Under the pieces are notes generated by a model. The model was not told the origin of the DNA. It searched no databases and saw nothing but the letters and a program-made list of their open reading frames with translations. A stretch of 64,000 nt of DNA from Vibrio rarus (GTDB lineage Bacteria > Pseudomonadota > Gammaproteobacteria > Enterobacterales > Vibrionaceae): positions 1 to 64,000 of the forward strand of contig NZ_AP024901.1 of the NCBI RefSeq assembly GCF_024347075.1, given 5' to 3'. The translations under genes and the position numbers were made by a program. Shown here in pieces: positions 26,879 through 36,650 of the stretch. Each line of letters begins with the position of its first letter. The stretch's first letter is position 1.

Positions 26879-29016
26879 TGAGCTATCAACCATTGCTGCT
26901 TAATTTTGAAGAAGCGGCTGAACTCCGTAAAGAACTTGGCCAGGATAGCCTACTAGGTAAAGCACTGACTCGTGACATCAAGCAAACTGATGCGTACATG
27001 GCAGAAGTAGGTATCGAAGTACCAGGACACGGTGAAGGTGGTGGCTATGAGCACAACCGTCACAAACAAAACTATATCCATATGGATATTGCCGGTCGTT
27101 TGTTCTTGATCACTGAAGATGAAAAATACCGTGACTACATTGTTGATATGCTAACAGCGTACGCAAAAGTGTACCCTGGTCTAGAAAGCAATGTGAGTAA
27201 AGACACTAACCCTCCGGGTAAAATTTTCCATCAAACTCTGAATGAAAACATGTGGATGCTGTACGCATCATGCGCATACTCGTGCGTTTTCCACACGTTA
27301 TCTGATGAGCAAAAAACACTGATCGAAAATGACTTATTCAAGTTAATGATTGATTTGTTTGTTGTCACTTACGGTCACGATTTTGACATCGTGCACAACC
27401 ATGGTCTTTGGGCTGTTGCAGCCGTAGGTATTTGTGGTTACGCAATCAATGATCAGGAATCTGTAGATAAAGCACTGTATGGTCTTAAATTAGACAAAGT
27501 GAGTGGCGGTTTCCTTGCGCAACTTGACCAACTGTTCTCGCCAGACGGCTACTACATGGAAGGTCCTTACTACCACCGTTTCTCTCTACGTCCAATTTAC
27601 CTGTTTGCAGAATCTATTGAACGTCGTCAACCTGAATTAGGTATTTACCAATTCAACGATTCAGTGATTAAGACAACGTCTTATGCCGTATTCAAAACCG
27701 CATTCCCTGACGGTTCTCTTCCTGCATGTAACGATTCATCAAAAACGATTTCTATCAATGATGAAGGCGTAGTGATGGCGACCAGCGTCTGTTTCCAACG
27801 TTACGAGCAATCTGAAACCTTACTTGCGATGGCTAACCACCAACAAAATGTTTGGGTACACTCTGCAGGTCTTACCCTTTCCAATGCGGTTGAAGCTGCA
27901 GACGAAATCAAACCATTTAACTGGGGTAGCCTGTACATCACAGACGGTCCTAAAGGTGAAAAAGGCGGCCTAGGTATCCTACGTCACCGTGATTCACAAG
28001 ATGACGACACTATGGCGTTAATTTGGTTTGGTCAGCACGGTTCTGATCACCAATATCACGCCGCTCTTGATCACGGTCACTACGACGGTCTTCATTTAAG
28101 TGTGTTCAACCGCGGCATTGAAGTATTACATGACTACGGTTACGGTCGCTGGGTAAACGTTGAGCCTAAATTTGGCGGTCGTTATATCCCTGAAAACAAA
28201 TCGTACTGTAAGCAAACTGTTGCCCACAACACAGTAACGGTTGATCAGAAAACACAGAACAACTTCAACACAGCACTGGCTGAGTCTAAGTTTGGTGAAA
28301 AACATTTCTTCAACATCGACAATGCTAACCTACAAGGCATGAGTGGTCGCATTTCTGGTTACTACGAAGGCGTTGATATGCAACGTAGTATTCTACTTGC
28401 TGATATTGAAGAGTTCGAAAAACCGTTGGTTATTGACGTATACCGTATTCAATCAGAACAAGAGCATCAATACGATCTTCCTGTTCATTACACAGGTCAA
28501 ATCATTCGCACTGACTTTGAATATCAAACTGAAGCGACATTGAAACCTGTAGGTGAATCTGACGGTTACCAACACCTTTGGAACTTAGGTTCAGGTAAAG
28601 TTGCGGGTAGCGCTTTAGTGAGCTGGCTTGTGAATAATAGCTATTACTCACTCATCACCAGTGCTAGCGCTGACAGTGAAGTGATCTTTGCCCGTCTTGG
28701 CGCAAATGATCCGGACTTCAACTTACGCAGTGAGCCTGCAATGATCATGCGTCAATCTGGTAAAGACCATGTCTTTGCTTCTGTTCTTGAGACTCATGGC
28801 TACTTTAACGAAGAGTTTGAGCAATCCGTCAACGCTCGTGGTTTAGTTGAGTCAGTTACTGTGGTAGAAAATAACGAAGTGGGGACTGTGGTTTGCATTA
28901 AAACAACCTCAGGAAATACATACCACTTTGCTATTTCTAACCTAGCTGAAGACGCTCAGCAAGGTCAACACACTGTGGGTGAGTTTACTTGGCAAGGGTC
29001 TTTTGCCAAACTGTAA
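26878..29016 (+). CDS. PL17 oligoalginate lyase (second copy)
   Basis: A paralogue of the preceding gene with the same domain order and catalytic motifs (HNHGLW, EGPYYHRF, DHGHYDGLHLS, PENKSYCKQTVAHN). 712 residues from the ATG at 26878, which shares its A with the upstream stop; AGGAG lies 8 bases before it. The frame opens earlier but only inside the first gene. The pair seems to be an old tandem duplication because identity is only moderate at protein level. The two may differ in preference for M or G residues or for oligomer length (inference). A terminator follows. Confidence 0.95.
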   Translation: MSYQPLLLNFEEAAELRKELGQDSLLGKALTRDIKQTDAYMAEVGIEVPGHGEGGGYEHNRHKQNYIHMDIAGRLFLITEDEKYRDYIVDMLTAYAKVYPGLESNVSKDTNPPGKIFHQTLNENMWMLYASCAYSCVFHTLSDEQKTLIENDLFKLMIDLFVVTYGHDFDIVHNHGLWAVAAVGICGYAINDQESVDKALYGLKLDKVSGGFLAQLDQLFSPDGYYMEGPYYHRFSLRPIYLFAESIERRQPELGIYQFNDSVIKTTSYAVFKTAFPDGSLPACNDSSKTISINDEGVVMATSVCFQRYEQSETLLAMANHQQNVWVHSAGLTLSNAVEAADEIKPFNWGSLYITDGPKGEKGGLGILRHRDSQDDDTMALIWFGQHGSDHQYHAALDHGHYDGLHLSVFNRGIEVLHDYGYGRWVNVEPKFGGRYIPENKSYCKQTVAHNTVTVDQKTQNNFNTALAESKFGEKHFFNIDNANLQGMSGRISGYYEGVDMQRSILLADIEEFEKPLVIDVYRIQSEQEHQYDLPVHYTGQIIRTDFEYQTEATLKPVGESDGYQHLWNLGSGKVAGSALVSWLVNNSYYSLITSASADSEVIFARLGANDPDFNLRSEPAMIMRQSGKDHVFASVLETHGYFNEEFEQSVNARGLVESVTVVENNEVGTVVCIKTTSGNTYHFAISNLAEDAQQGQHTVGEFTWQGSFAKL

Positions 29017-29061
29017 TTGGTCAGGTTATAAGTAATTAACCGCTAATTTAAGCTCTGAAAT

Positions 29062-29100
29062 AAACGGACGTAGGTATTTACCTCACGTCCGTTTTTTTTT
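29062..29100 (+). terminator. Terminator after the PL17 pair
   Basis: AAACGGACGT pairs with ACGTCCGTTT, with an inner GGTA/TACC stem, followed by a run of T (to 29100). Confidence 0.95.
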
Positions 29101-29304
29101 GCGCCATTTATGCTCTCTTACATATAGGAATAACTCTCCGCGAATCGATATGTTTTGTTGCATCTTACTCAAACGGACTCTAGAGGTGAAAGCGGTTATT
29201 TAGTGCTGTGCATCAAAACACCTATCGCTGTCTTGTTAAAATATGGACCGGCATTTCATTTATGTATGCCATGGAAATATATTCAGCAGCCAGTTAGGAA
29301 AGGA

Positions 29305-31050
29305 ATGGAACAGTTAGATTTTTACATAATAGTGGGTTATTTCGCGTTTATTATCTTTGCTGCCGTAGTGTTTAAACGGTTTGCTAACACCTCTTCTGGA
29401 TACATCCGTGGAGGGGGAGCCATGATGTGGTGGATGGCTGGAGCCACGGCGTTTATGACACAGTTTTCTGCATGGACATTTACAGGGGCGGCCGCAAAAG
29501 CTTATGAAGACGGATTAACGGTGTTAATGCTGTTTTGGGGGAATGCTTTAGGCTTTTTTGTGGCCGCTTTGTACTTTGCCGAGCGCTATCGCAAGTTACG
29601 AGTTGATACGCCAATGGAAGTGATAAAGCTGCGATTTGGCCAAGTTTCAGAGCAGTTTTATACTTGGCTCAGTTTTCCCTTAGGCATTATTTCAGCTGCA
29701 ATATGGCTCAATGGATTAGCGATTTTTGTGGCGGCGGTATTTGATATTGATTTGTATGTCACTATTGTCATTGTCGGCACCTTAGTGACTTTCGTTGCCA
29801 TTAGTGGCGGGGCTTGGACTGTCTCCGCTACCAACGTGATTCAATTAATTTTATTGGTGTCTATTACCATGACCGTAGGTGCATTTGCGTTGTACACGAC
29901 GGGTGGCCCAACACAAATGGTGGCCAATTATCCCAGGGATTTTGTATTAGGTTCGGACATTCAATATTGGCAAATTAGCGTGCTTTGGGTGTTCATTATT
30001 ATGGGCAAACAAACCATCAACACCAACAATGCGCTTACCTGTTATCGCTTTTTAGTCACCAGCAATGAAAAGGAAGCGAAAAAGGCCGCTTGGGTGGCTG
30101 GGGCGTTATTTATCGTAGGTCCTGTGATGTGGTTTATACCGCCATGGGTGACTGCGGGATTAGAGGTTAATTTACACAGTGTCTACCCCAATTTAGGGGC
30201 CAATGCCAACAACGCTGCCTACCTCTACTATATCGAGTACTTTATGCCAAAAGGCATTCTTGGCTTGGTAATGGCGGCTATGATAGCGGCTACCGTTGCC
30301 CCCATGACCACCGCACTAAATCGCAATGCAGGCATTTTTGTGCGGAATGTCTATCAAGGGGTGATTAATCCACACGCATCAGAGTGCCAGCAAATGACCA
30401 TGGGCAAGATAGCCACATTCGTCTCGGGACTGCTCTCTGTTGTGGCAGCCTTGCTGTTTGCTTCCGTTCGGGAATACAGCTTCTTTGATCTTATGATGTT
30501 GTTTGGTGCGCTGTTACAAATGCCTCTGTCTATTCCTTCCTTATTGGCTTTAGTGGTACTAAGAACCCCTGACTGGTCAGGATGGTCCAGTATTGTGGTG
30601 GGTTTATTGGTATCGGCGTTTATGCATTTTGTGTTTGAGGTTAATTGGCTGTTGCCTTTATTTAGTGCTGAAGCATTTACCCATAGAGAATATGTGGATC
30701 TTACGGTGGTGTGTGCGTTAATTGCGCAAGTAGTGATCACCGGTGGCTTCTTTATTAGTACACAGTTGTTTTATAAACCGCGCACAGGCCAGCGCGCCAC
30801 AGAGTTTAATCAAATGCTGAGTAATTTGACAAAAACCATTGATAAGGATGAACAAGCAAAAGTGGATGGTCGACAAGGCCAATATTTAGGCCGAATGAGT
30901 CAAGGACTCGGTGTTGTGATCGTCGGGTTAAGTTTGGCTTTTGATAGTTGGGCTGATAAGAGTGTATTTATGATGATTGGCTCGGTGATTTTTATTGCTG
31001 GTTGCCATTTATACAGAAGCCGTAACCCCTGCGCTTTAGCAAGCTCATAG
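29305..31050 (+). CDS. SLC5-family sodium:solute symporter SSS2
   Basis: 581 residues from the ATG at 29305, chosen over the longer frame because AGGAAAGGA precedes it and the paralogues start here. Same family motifs as SSS1 (SSGYIRGGGAMMWWMAG, QFSAWTFTGAAAKAY), but MTTALNRNAGIFVRNVY replaces the MSSMDSGLNRN motif of the other three, so it is the most divergent copy and may carry a different substrate. It lies behind the PL17 pair and its terminator, with no alginate-type operator that I can see in its own 250-bp upstream gap. Confidence 0.88.
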   Translation: MEQLDFYIIVGYFAFIIFAAVVFKRFANTSSGYIRGGGAMMWWMAGATAFMTQFSAWTFTGAAAKAYEDGLTVLMLFWGNALGFFVAALYFAERYRKLRVDTPMEVIKLRFGQVSEQFYTWLSFPLGIISAAIWLNGLAIFVAAVFDIDLYVTIVIVGTLVTFVAISGGAWTVSATNVIQLILLVSITMTVGAFALYTTGGPTQMVANYPRDFVLGSDIQYWQISVLWVFIIMGKQTINTNNALTCYRFLVTSNEKEAKKAAWVAGALFIVGPVMWFIPPWVTAGLEVNLHSVYPNLGANANNAAYLYYIEYFMPKGILGLVMAAMIAATVAPMTTALNRNAGIFVRNVYQGVINPHASECQQMTMGKIATFVSGLLSVVAALLFASVREYSFFDLMMLFGALLQMPLSIPSLLALVVLRTPDWSGWSSIVVGLLVSAFMHFVFEVNWLLPLFSAEAFTHREYVDLTVVCALIAQVVITGGFFISTQLFYKPRTGQRATEFNQMLSNLTKTIDKDEQAKVDGRQGQYLGRMSQGLGVVIVGLSLAFDSWADKSVFMMIGSVIFIAGCHLYRSRNPCALASS

Positions 31051-31069
31051 ATAATGTGAAGAAAGGTTT

Positions 31070-31095
31070 GCAAGCGCCTTAACGATGGCGCTTGC
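31070..31095. terminator. Hairpin between convergent SSS2 and MATE genes
   Basis: A perfect 9-bp stem GCAAGCGCC / GGCGCTTGC. No long T-run on either side; a shared bidirectional terminator is likely but not certain. Confidence 0.55.
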
Positions 31096-31125
31096 AAAAT
31101 GTTGTGTCAAATTGCGGATTAATAA

Positions 31126-32484
31126 TCAATCGTACATCAACTTTTTGGCTTTTTCTGCATTAAACTCTTTGAGAGACTTTCTTGCTAAATGGCGGAAAGG
31201 AAATGCCTTCACAATCTCTTCTATAGGTTGAATAGCAAACGCCCAAAAAACGGACCCTCCTAACGACATAATGATAATAGCGCACAAAGGAATGGAAATA
31301 AGCCATTGTCCGGTAAAGTTAATTTTAAACACGGCGGCCGTTTTGCCAAGAGCTCTAAGCACATGCCCGTGCACCGTGTTATAACCACGCACAATCGGCA
31401 GAAATATGTACAGAGGCGCTATGGTGGCCAATGCTAAGTAGGTTTCAGGATCTAGGTCAGGGTAAATATGCTCAATGGCGAAACTTAAAGCAAAAAAGAA
31501 TACAGAACAAATAATAGAGATACCTACCGCAATTCTGATACTGGTATCCACATTGCTCACCAGATCATCCATTTTGTTAGAACCAATGGCTTGGCTTATA
31601 GAGATAGCCGATGATAGCGCCCAAGCGGTGATAAATTGTGTCCCAGAGCGAATCCAAGGCATGATAAGTGTAATAGCCACATAGGCATTGATATTAAGTT
31701 GCGAATAGAGCAGTTGGTAAATGGTGGCACCAATAGATAAAATGGTCATATTGGCGGCAATAGGAAACACCTCAATAAAGTGATTCTTAATGCTGATACT
31801 GAGCCCCTGAAGGTGCTTTTTAAAGGGAAGTTCGATATCGTCAGAGAAATGCACGCACAGTAAAAGATAGATCATGCGGATCGTGATAGCGAACAGCGTA
31901 CCTGTGGCCGCTCCTTTTAAACCCATGCCAGAAAAACTGGCAAATCCATTAATCAAAAAATAGGAAGTGACAGCATTAATGGGCATTTCGATAAGATAGC
32001 CTTTGAACGGTGTTTTGGTGCGTCCAAGGCTATTAAATAATGAAATGATGACCTGAGTAACAGCATTAAATAACACTAAGTATTGAGATACGCTGAGATA
32101 CTGATTTATCTCATGATAAAGAGAGTCATCATGAGCGAGCATAGTGATAAGTTGATGGTCAAACACCTGCAACAATATGAGAAATAAGGCCGCTACTGAG
32201 AAGTTAATGATCATACCTGACCAAAACCCTTTAGCTAGAGAAGCCTTTACTCCAGAGCCGACAGCACGGCTGAGCACTAGCTGTGTTCCATTGGCTAGGG
32301 CCATTTGAATGCCAATGATAAAGGCCACAATTGTGCTAGCAATCCCCATTGCCGCCAAAGAAATTTCACCAAGAGGAGAGACTAAGAAAGTGTCGATCAT
32401 TAACATTGACTGCATAAGCAGTGCATTTAATGCTAATGGCCAAGCGATGGAGATATTTTTTTTAATGTAAGAGGGGGCTACCAC
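31126..32484 (-). CDS. MATE-family multidrug/solute exporter
   Basis: About 452 residues, 12 helices in two bundles of six. MIDTFLVSPLGEISLAAMGIA in TM1-TM2 is the MATE signature. The frame begins with a TTG at 32505; a GTG at 32484 with AGG about 8 bases upstream is my preferred start, with low certainty. MATE proteins use sodium or proton gradients to export cationic or other toxic compounds. It lies between alginate symporter SSS2 and a GntR regulator on the regulator's strand, so a role in exporting a toxic intermediate is possible but unsupported. Confidence 0.85.
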   Translation of the reverse strand: MVAPSYIKKNISIAWPLALNALLMQSMLMIDTFLVSPLGEISLAAMGIASTIVAFIIGIQMALANGTQLVLSRAVGSGVKASLAKGFWSGMIINFSVAALFLILLQVFDHQLITMLAHDDSLYHEINQYLSVSQYLVLFNAVTQVIISLFNSLGRTKTPFKGYLIEMPINAVTSYFLINGFASFSGMGLKGAATGTLFAITIRMIYLLLCVHFSDDIELPFKKHLQGLSISIKNHFIEVFPIAANMTILSIGATIYQLLYSQLNINAYVAITLIMPWIRSGTQFITAWALSSAISISQAIGSNKMDDLVSNVDTSIRIAVGISIICSVFFFALSFAIEHIYPDLDPETYLALATIAPLYIFLPIVRGYNTVHGHVLRALGKTAAVFKINFTGQWLISIPLCAIIIMSLGGSVFWAFAIQPIEEIVKAFPFRHLARKSLKEFNAEKAKKLMYD

Positions 32485-32578
32485 TTGAGTACCTAGTTGT
32501 CGCAAAAAAAGAACGAAGCAAATTATATTTGATTCGTTCTAAATTAATAGGCTTGGGTGAGTAAATCGTACTTTAAAA

Positions 32579-33289
32579 TTAAGACGCTTTTGCAAGCGCT
32601 TGATTTTCATCATCAAGCAGAGACTTAGATGCAATTCGAGCCCCCGCCTCATTACCAGACATAATGCCATCATAAATGGCTTTATGCTCTTCTAAACAGA
32701 AACGCCCACCCACCGCTGAATGGTCAATAAATTGTTTGAACATAGTGGACAAAATATTGCTAAATGGCACGTAAAACTGATTGCCTGTAGCCAAAAATAT
32801 AGTTTGATGGAATAAGTGGTCGTTGATAGCCCAGCTTTCATAATCAAACTCATTGGCTGCAATGGTCATAAGTTGAAAGTATTTAGACAAATCTTTACGC
32901 TGTTCGGCGGTGGCATGAACCGCAGCTAAAGCGCATGCTTCTGGTTCAATGGCCTTTCTTAACCCTAAAAATTGCGCTAAAAACGGATTGATCTCATCTA
33001 GATCTTGGATCCAATCTAAAAATTGAGGATCAAGGAAGTGCCACTCACGTCGAGGACAAATACGCGTGCCTACTTTTGGTTTTGACTCAATGAGTCCTTT
33101 AGCAGAAAGTAACTTTGTGGATTCACGTAATGCGGTACGGCTCACACCGAAGGCTTCACAAAGTTCTGTTTCGCAGGGTATTTTTTGATTTTCTTTTAAC
33201 TCACCAGATAGAATTTTACGCGCTATCTGCCTAGCGACCTGAACATGAATTCGACGGTCTGAATTTTCCACTAACGCAAAAAGCGACAT
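32579..33289 (-). CDS. GntR-family regulator, FCD (FadR) subfamily, copy 1
   Basis: 236 residues from the ATG at 33289 with AGGTGG 5 bases before it. N-terminal winged helix (HVQVARQIARKILSGELKEN, then CEAFGVSRTALRESTKLL) and a C-terminal FCD ligand domain (LGLRKAIEPEACALAA, ATGNQFYVPFSNIL) with the Asp/His residues for metal binding. Close to the ExuR/UxuR/DgoR-type uronate regulators. Its paralogue is encoded divergently about 580 bp away. I infer that it or its paralogue binds the ATTGTCATACAAT-type boxes in this window, with a uronate such as KDG as effector. Confidence 0.9.
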   Translation of the reverse strand: MSLFALVENSDRRIHVQVARQIARKILSGELKENQKIPCETELCEAFGVSRTALRESTKLLSAKGLIESKPKVGTRICPRREWHFLDPQFLDWIQDLDEINPFLAQFLGLRKAIEPEACALAAVHATAEQRKDLSKYFQLMTIAANEFDYESWAINDHLFHQTIFLATGNQFYVPFSNILSTMFKQFIDHSAVGGRFCLEEHKAIYDGIMSGNEAGARIASKSLLDDENQALAKAS

Positions 33290-33872
33290 TTTTACCACCT
33301 GATTTTTGCAACAAGCCAGTTTTCACTGTCAACAAAGGTCACGAATATTTAGTATCAAAAAGGCATAACTACCTTGTATAAAATCGCAGTAAGTCAGTGT
33401 TGGCAATCAAATCAAAAGATGAGTACGGGTTTAAGTAGCAAACCTATATTCATTGAGGCTTATTTGTAAGAAATAAGTTAACCGGCTAAGTACGCCAAGT
33501 TTCAATAAGCTCAAGTTTCAATAAGCCGTAGGCCAACAACACTTAAAAATCCAGTTGGATTTTCACTACGCCATAAATAATACAATAAGATTTTACATCA
33601 TTAACTAAATTGGAAACATTTGCCAGATTACAAGTCAAAATTAAGACGTTAGTCACGAAAAAGGTAAGTAGAGATTTCTACTACTATAATTATGTTGGTG
33701 GGTTGATGTTGGATGTTGCGTGTATGTTAACGGTGTGTTTGCGTTTTATGCCTGCAAGAAATACCTAATAAGGAGGGGATACATCACGTTTACGGGGTAG
33801 GTCTGTGGCGCAATCATTTTAAAATGATATATTTCTCCTTAGATAATACATTATTAAAAGAAAATAAAACTT
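33290..33872. other. Divergent region between the two GntR genes
   Basis: About 580 bp. It holds a 15-bp direct repeat (CAAGTTTCAATAAGC at 33496-33510 and 33512-33526) and a near-palindrome GTAGAGATTTCTAC (33668-33681). Neither matches the operator seen at the alginate genes. A perfect Shine-Dalgarno-like AAGGAGGGG at about 33769 is not followed by a usable start codon. Confidence 0.5.
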
Positions 33873-34592
33873 ATGGCTGGTTCATTTAATTCAATCGCAG
33901 GCTCCAAACGAAGTTTGCATGTACAGGTCGCTCGTGAAATTGCACGGGGGATTCTTTCAGGGGAGTTGGCTCAGGGGTCGATACTTCCTGGTGAGATGAC
34001 GCTTTGTGAGCAATTCGGTATTAGCCGAACGGCACTTCGCGAAGCAGTTAAGCTATTGACATCTAAAGGGTTGTTAGCATCTCGACCTAAAGTAGGGACA
34101 AAAGTTGTAGACCGTGCGTACTGGAACTTCTTAGATCCTCAATTAATTGAATGGATGGATGGACTGGCTGATATCGATCAGTTTTGCTTTCAGTTTTTGG
34201 GATTACGCCGCGCCATCGAACCCGAAGCGTGTGCTTTAGCTGCTCAATTTGCGACCGCCGAACAACGCATTGAATTATCAGAAACCTTCCAAGAAATGGT
34301 GGAAGTGGCCGCTGAATCTGAGTTGAATATTGAACGTTGGACGGATGTGGATATGCGTTTCCATAGCTTGATTTTTAATTCTACTGGCAACGATTTTTAT
34401 CTACCATTTGGTAATATTTTGACCACAATGTTTGTCAACTTTATTGTCCACTCATCAGAAGAGGGCAGCACTTGCATTAACGAGCACCGTGAGATTTATG
34501 ATGCCATTATGGCAGGCAATAGTGATAAAGCACGTCAAGCGTCTGCCGATCATCTTCAAGAAGCAAAACATCGCTTGCCGTTGGCAAACTAA
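33873..34592 (+). CDS. GntR-family regulator, FCD (FadR) subfamily, copy 2
   Basis: 239 residues, paralogous to the divergent copy (roughly half the residues identical by eye): winged helix SLHVQVAREIARGILSGEL and CEQFGISRTALREAVKLL, FCD domain LGLRRAIEPEACALAA and STGNDFYLPFGNIL. The DNA-recognition helices of the two copies are nearly the same (CE-FG-SRTALRE), so both may bind the same sites, while the ligand pockets differ. The ribosome site is weak (AAAGAAAAT). A terminator follows directly. Confidence 0.9.
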   Translation: MAGSFNSIAGSKRSLHVQVAREIARGILSGELAQGSILPGEMTLCEQFGISRTALREAVKLLTSKGLLASRPKVGTKVVDRAYWNFLDPQLIEWMDGLADIDQFCFQFLGLRRAIEPEACALAAQFATAEQRIELSETFQEMVEVAAESELNIERWTDVDMRFHSLIFNSTGNDFYLPFGNILTTMFVNFIVHSSEEGSTCINEHREIYDAIMAGNSDKARQASADHLQEAKHRLPLAN

Positions 34593-34615
34593 ACCAGTAA
34601 ATATCCATCATTTTG

Positions 34616-34645
34616 AAAAAGCATGCATTAGCATGCTTTTTTTAT
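34616..34645 (+). terminator. Terminator of GntR copy 2
   Basis: AAAAAGCATGC / GCATGCTTTTT, 4-base loop, then further T. Confidence 0.92.
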
Positions 34646-34775
34646 ATCTATTTTGATAGATGAAAGGGGGGAATCATGGTTACATTGATTACATTTTTCT
34701 TACTAATTAAAAAATTGGCGATATAATAATATTAAATGGTTGGGATGCCTTAAATTATCGTTTACGAGACCTACT

Positions 34776-36647
34776 ATGCCTGAATCTTTATTACCGAATA
34801 TCATTCAATTTATCAGTCAAATTGACCCTTTTGATAAAATACCAAAGTCTGCACTGCGTGAACTGGCGTCTAGTGTTCAAATTACCTATTTAAGCAAAGG
34901 TGAAGGGGTCGATCTTTGTACCGAAGGCACAGAAAAGTACCTTTATATTGTGCGTACAGGTTCTATGGAGCAACGTAAGGCGGATGGAGTGTTAAGAGCT
35001 CGATTAGGCGCTGAAGATTTATTTGGCTTTACGTTTTTAGATTCCAGTGTGGATAGTGACAATGACAAAGGATACAAGGCCATTGCCATCGAGCACACCT
35101 TACTGTATCTCATTCCGCACTCTGCCTTACAGCAGTTGTTTAAATCTTCACCGGAAAGCGCTGAGCATTTTGCATCTCAAGCTCAGGTTCGCCTTAAATC
35201 GGCATTAGATGTTGTGTGGTCTGATAAAGAGAAAGGGCTCTTTATCAAACGGGTGAGTGAAGTGGCGAGTGGCCGTGTAGCGGTTTGTGAGGCGCATCAA
35301 ACCATTCAAGAAGTGGCCCATGAGATGCGGATTGTGAAGCGAACCTCGTGTGCGGTTATTTATGAAAACGATAAAATTGTTGGCCTAATTACCGATAGAG
35401 ACATGACCAAGCGAGTTATTGCCCTCGGCGCCTCAATTGATCAGCCAATCTCAACTGTGATGACTTTCTCTCCATTAACCATCGCCCCCGATGATCTGGT
35501 ATTGCACGCTGCCTCTGTGATGATGCAGTTTAATATCAGAAACTTACCTATTGTTGAGGATAATAAAGTCATCGGTCTACTGACTACGTCACACTTGGTA
35601 CAAAACCACCGTGTTCAGGCTATTTTCTTGATTGAGAAAATTAAATACGCCACCAGTGTGCATTCATTGGCGAGTTTTACCTCTGAACGTCAGGCTATTT
35701 TTGAAGCCTTAGTGGAAGGTAAGGTTTCCCCAGAGGTGATAGGTCAAGTGATGACGATGATTATGGATGCCTATACTCGTCGTATCATTCAAATTTCTAT
35801 AGATAAACTGGGTCCACCACCCTGTGAATTTGCTTGGATTGTTGCGGGATCTCACGCACGCAATGAAGTACATATGTTGTCGGACCAAGACAGTGCAATA
35901 GTACTAACCGACGATGCCACTGAAAACGACAAAATATACTTTAAGCATCTTGCCAGCTTAGTCAGCCATGCTTTAGACAGCTGCAGTTACCCGCTTTGTC
36001 CTGGTAACTATATGGCGGCTAACCCGAAATGGTGCCAGCCCATTAGCACTTGGAAACATTACTATAAAAAATGGGTGGCTAATCCAGAATATGAACGTTT
36101 GCTTAATATCAGTGTTTTTCTTGAGATCCGTTCTATCTATGGTAATGGGGATTATGAGAAAATATTACGAGATGAACTGCATCAAAATATCCGTAATAGT
36201 CGTGAATTTTTGTTAATGTTAACGAGCGATGCAGTTAACACTAGCCCACCTTTAGGCATTTTCAACAGCTTAGTTTTAGAAAAATCAGGGGAAAATAAGA
36301 AAACTCTGAATGTGAAAAAATACGCCATCAACTTGATTATTGATTTAGCTCGTATCTATGGTCTAGCGGTGGAAAGTGACCATTCTGCTACAGATAAGCG
36401 CTTTCAAATGGCCTATGAAAAAGGCTTTTTATCAGAAGATGCCTATAAGAACATTCTAGGAGCGTATGAGTTTATCCTATCATTCCGCTTTAACCATCAG
36501 CTCACAGCATTGAAAAATGGCGAAGAGCCAAATAACCATATTGATCCTAATAGCTTTGGTAGTTTTGAACGTGGACATCTTAAAGATGCCTTTAGGATTA
36601 TTGCCGATTTACAAGAGGCCGCTAAGGTGAGATTTGGGACTCGATAA
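34776..36647 (+). CDS. cNMP-binding / CBS / DUF294 nucleotidyltransferase-like protein
   Basis: 623 residues from the ATG at 34776. Domains in order: cyclic-nucleotide-binding fold (about 10-130), two CBS motifs (about 160-285; TSCAVIYENDKIVGLITDRD and NLPIVEDNKVIGLLTTS), DUF294 nucleotidyltransferase-like (about 290-430; GSHARNEVHMLSDQDSAIVL holds the GS...D-x-D pattern) and DUF294_C. The family is thought to be a signalling protein. Followed 3 bases later by a DEDD exonuclease, a pairing known in vibrios near acetate-use genes (actP/acs); here the pair lies inside an alginate locus instead. Confidence 0.88.
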   Translation: MPESLLPNIIQFISQIDPFDKIPKSALRELASSVQITYLSKGEGVDLCTEGTEKYLYIVRTGSMEQRKADGVLRARLGAEDLFGFTFLDSSVDSDNDKGYKAIAIEHTLLYLIPHSALQQLFKSSPESAEHFASQAQVRLKSALDVVWSDKEKGLFIKRVSEVASGRVAVCEAHQTIQEVAHEMRIVKRTSCAVIYENDKIVGLITDRDMTKRVIALGASIDQPISTVMTFSPLTIAPDDLVLHAASVMMQFNIRNLPIVEDNKVIGLLTTSHLVQNHRVQAIFLIEKIKYATSVHSLASFTSERQAIFEALVEGKVSPEVIGQVMTMIMDAYTRRIIQISIDKLGPPPCEFAWIVAGSHARNEVHMLSDQDSAIVLTDDATENDKIYFKHLASLVSHALDSCSYPLCPGNYMAANPKWCQPISTWKHYYKKWVANPEYERLLNISVFLEIRSIYGNGDYEKILRDELHQNIRNSREFLLMLTSDAVNTSPPLGIFNSLVLEKSGENKKTLNVKKYAINLIIDLARIYGLAVESDHSATDKRFQMAYEKGFLSEDAYKNILGAYEFILSFRFNHQLTALKNGEEPNNHIDPNSFGSFERGHLKDAFRIIADLQEAAKVRFGTR

Positions 36648-36650
36648 TTT

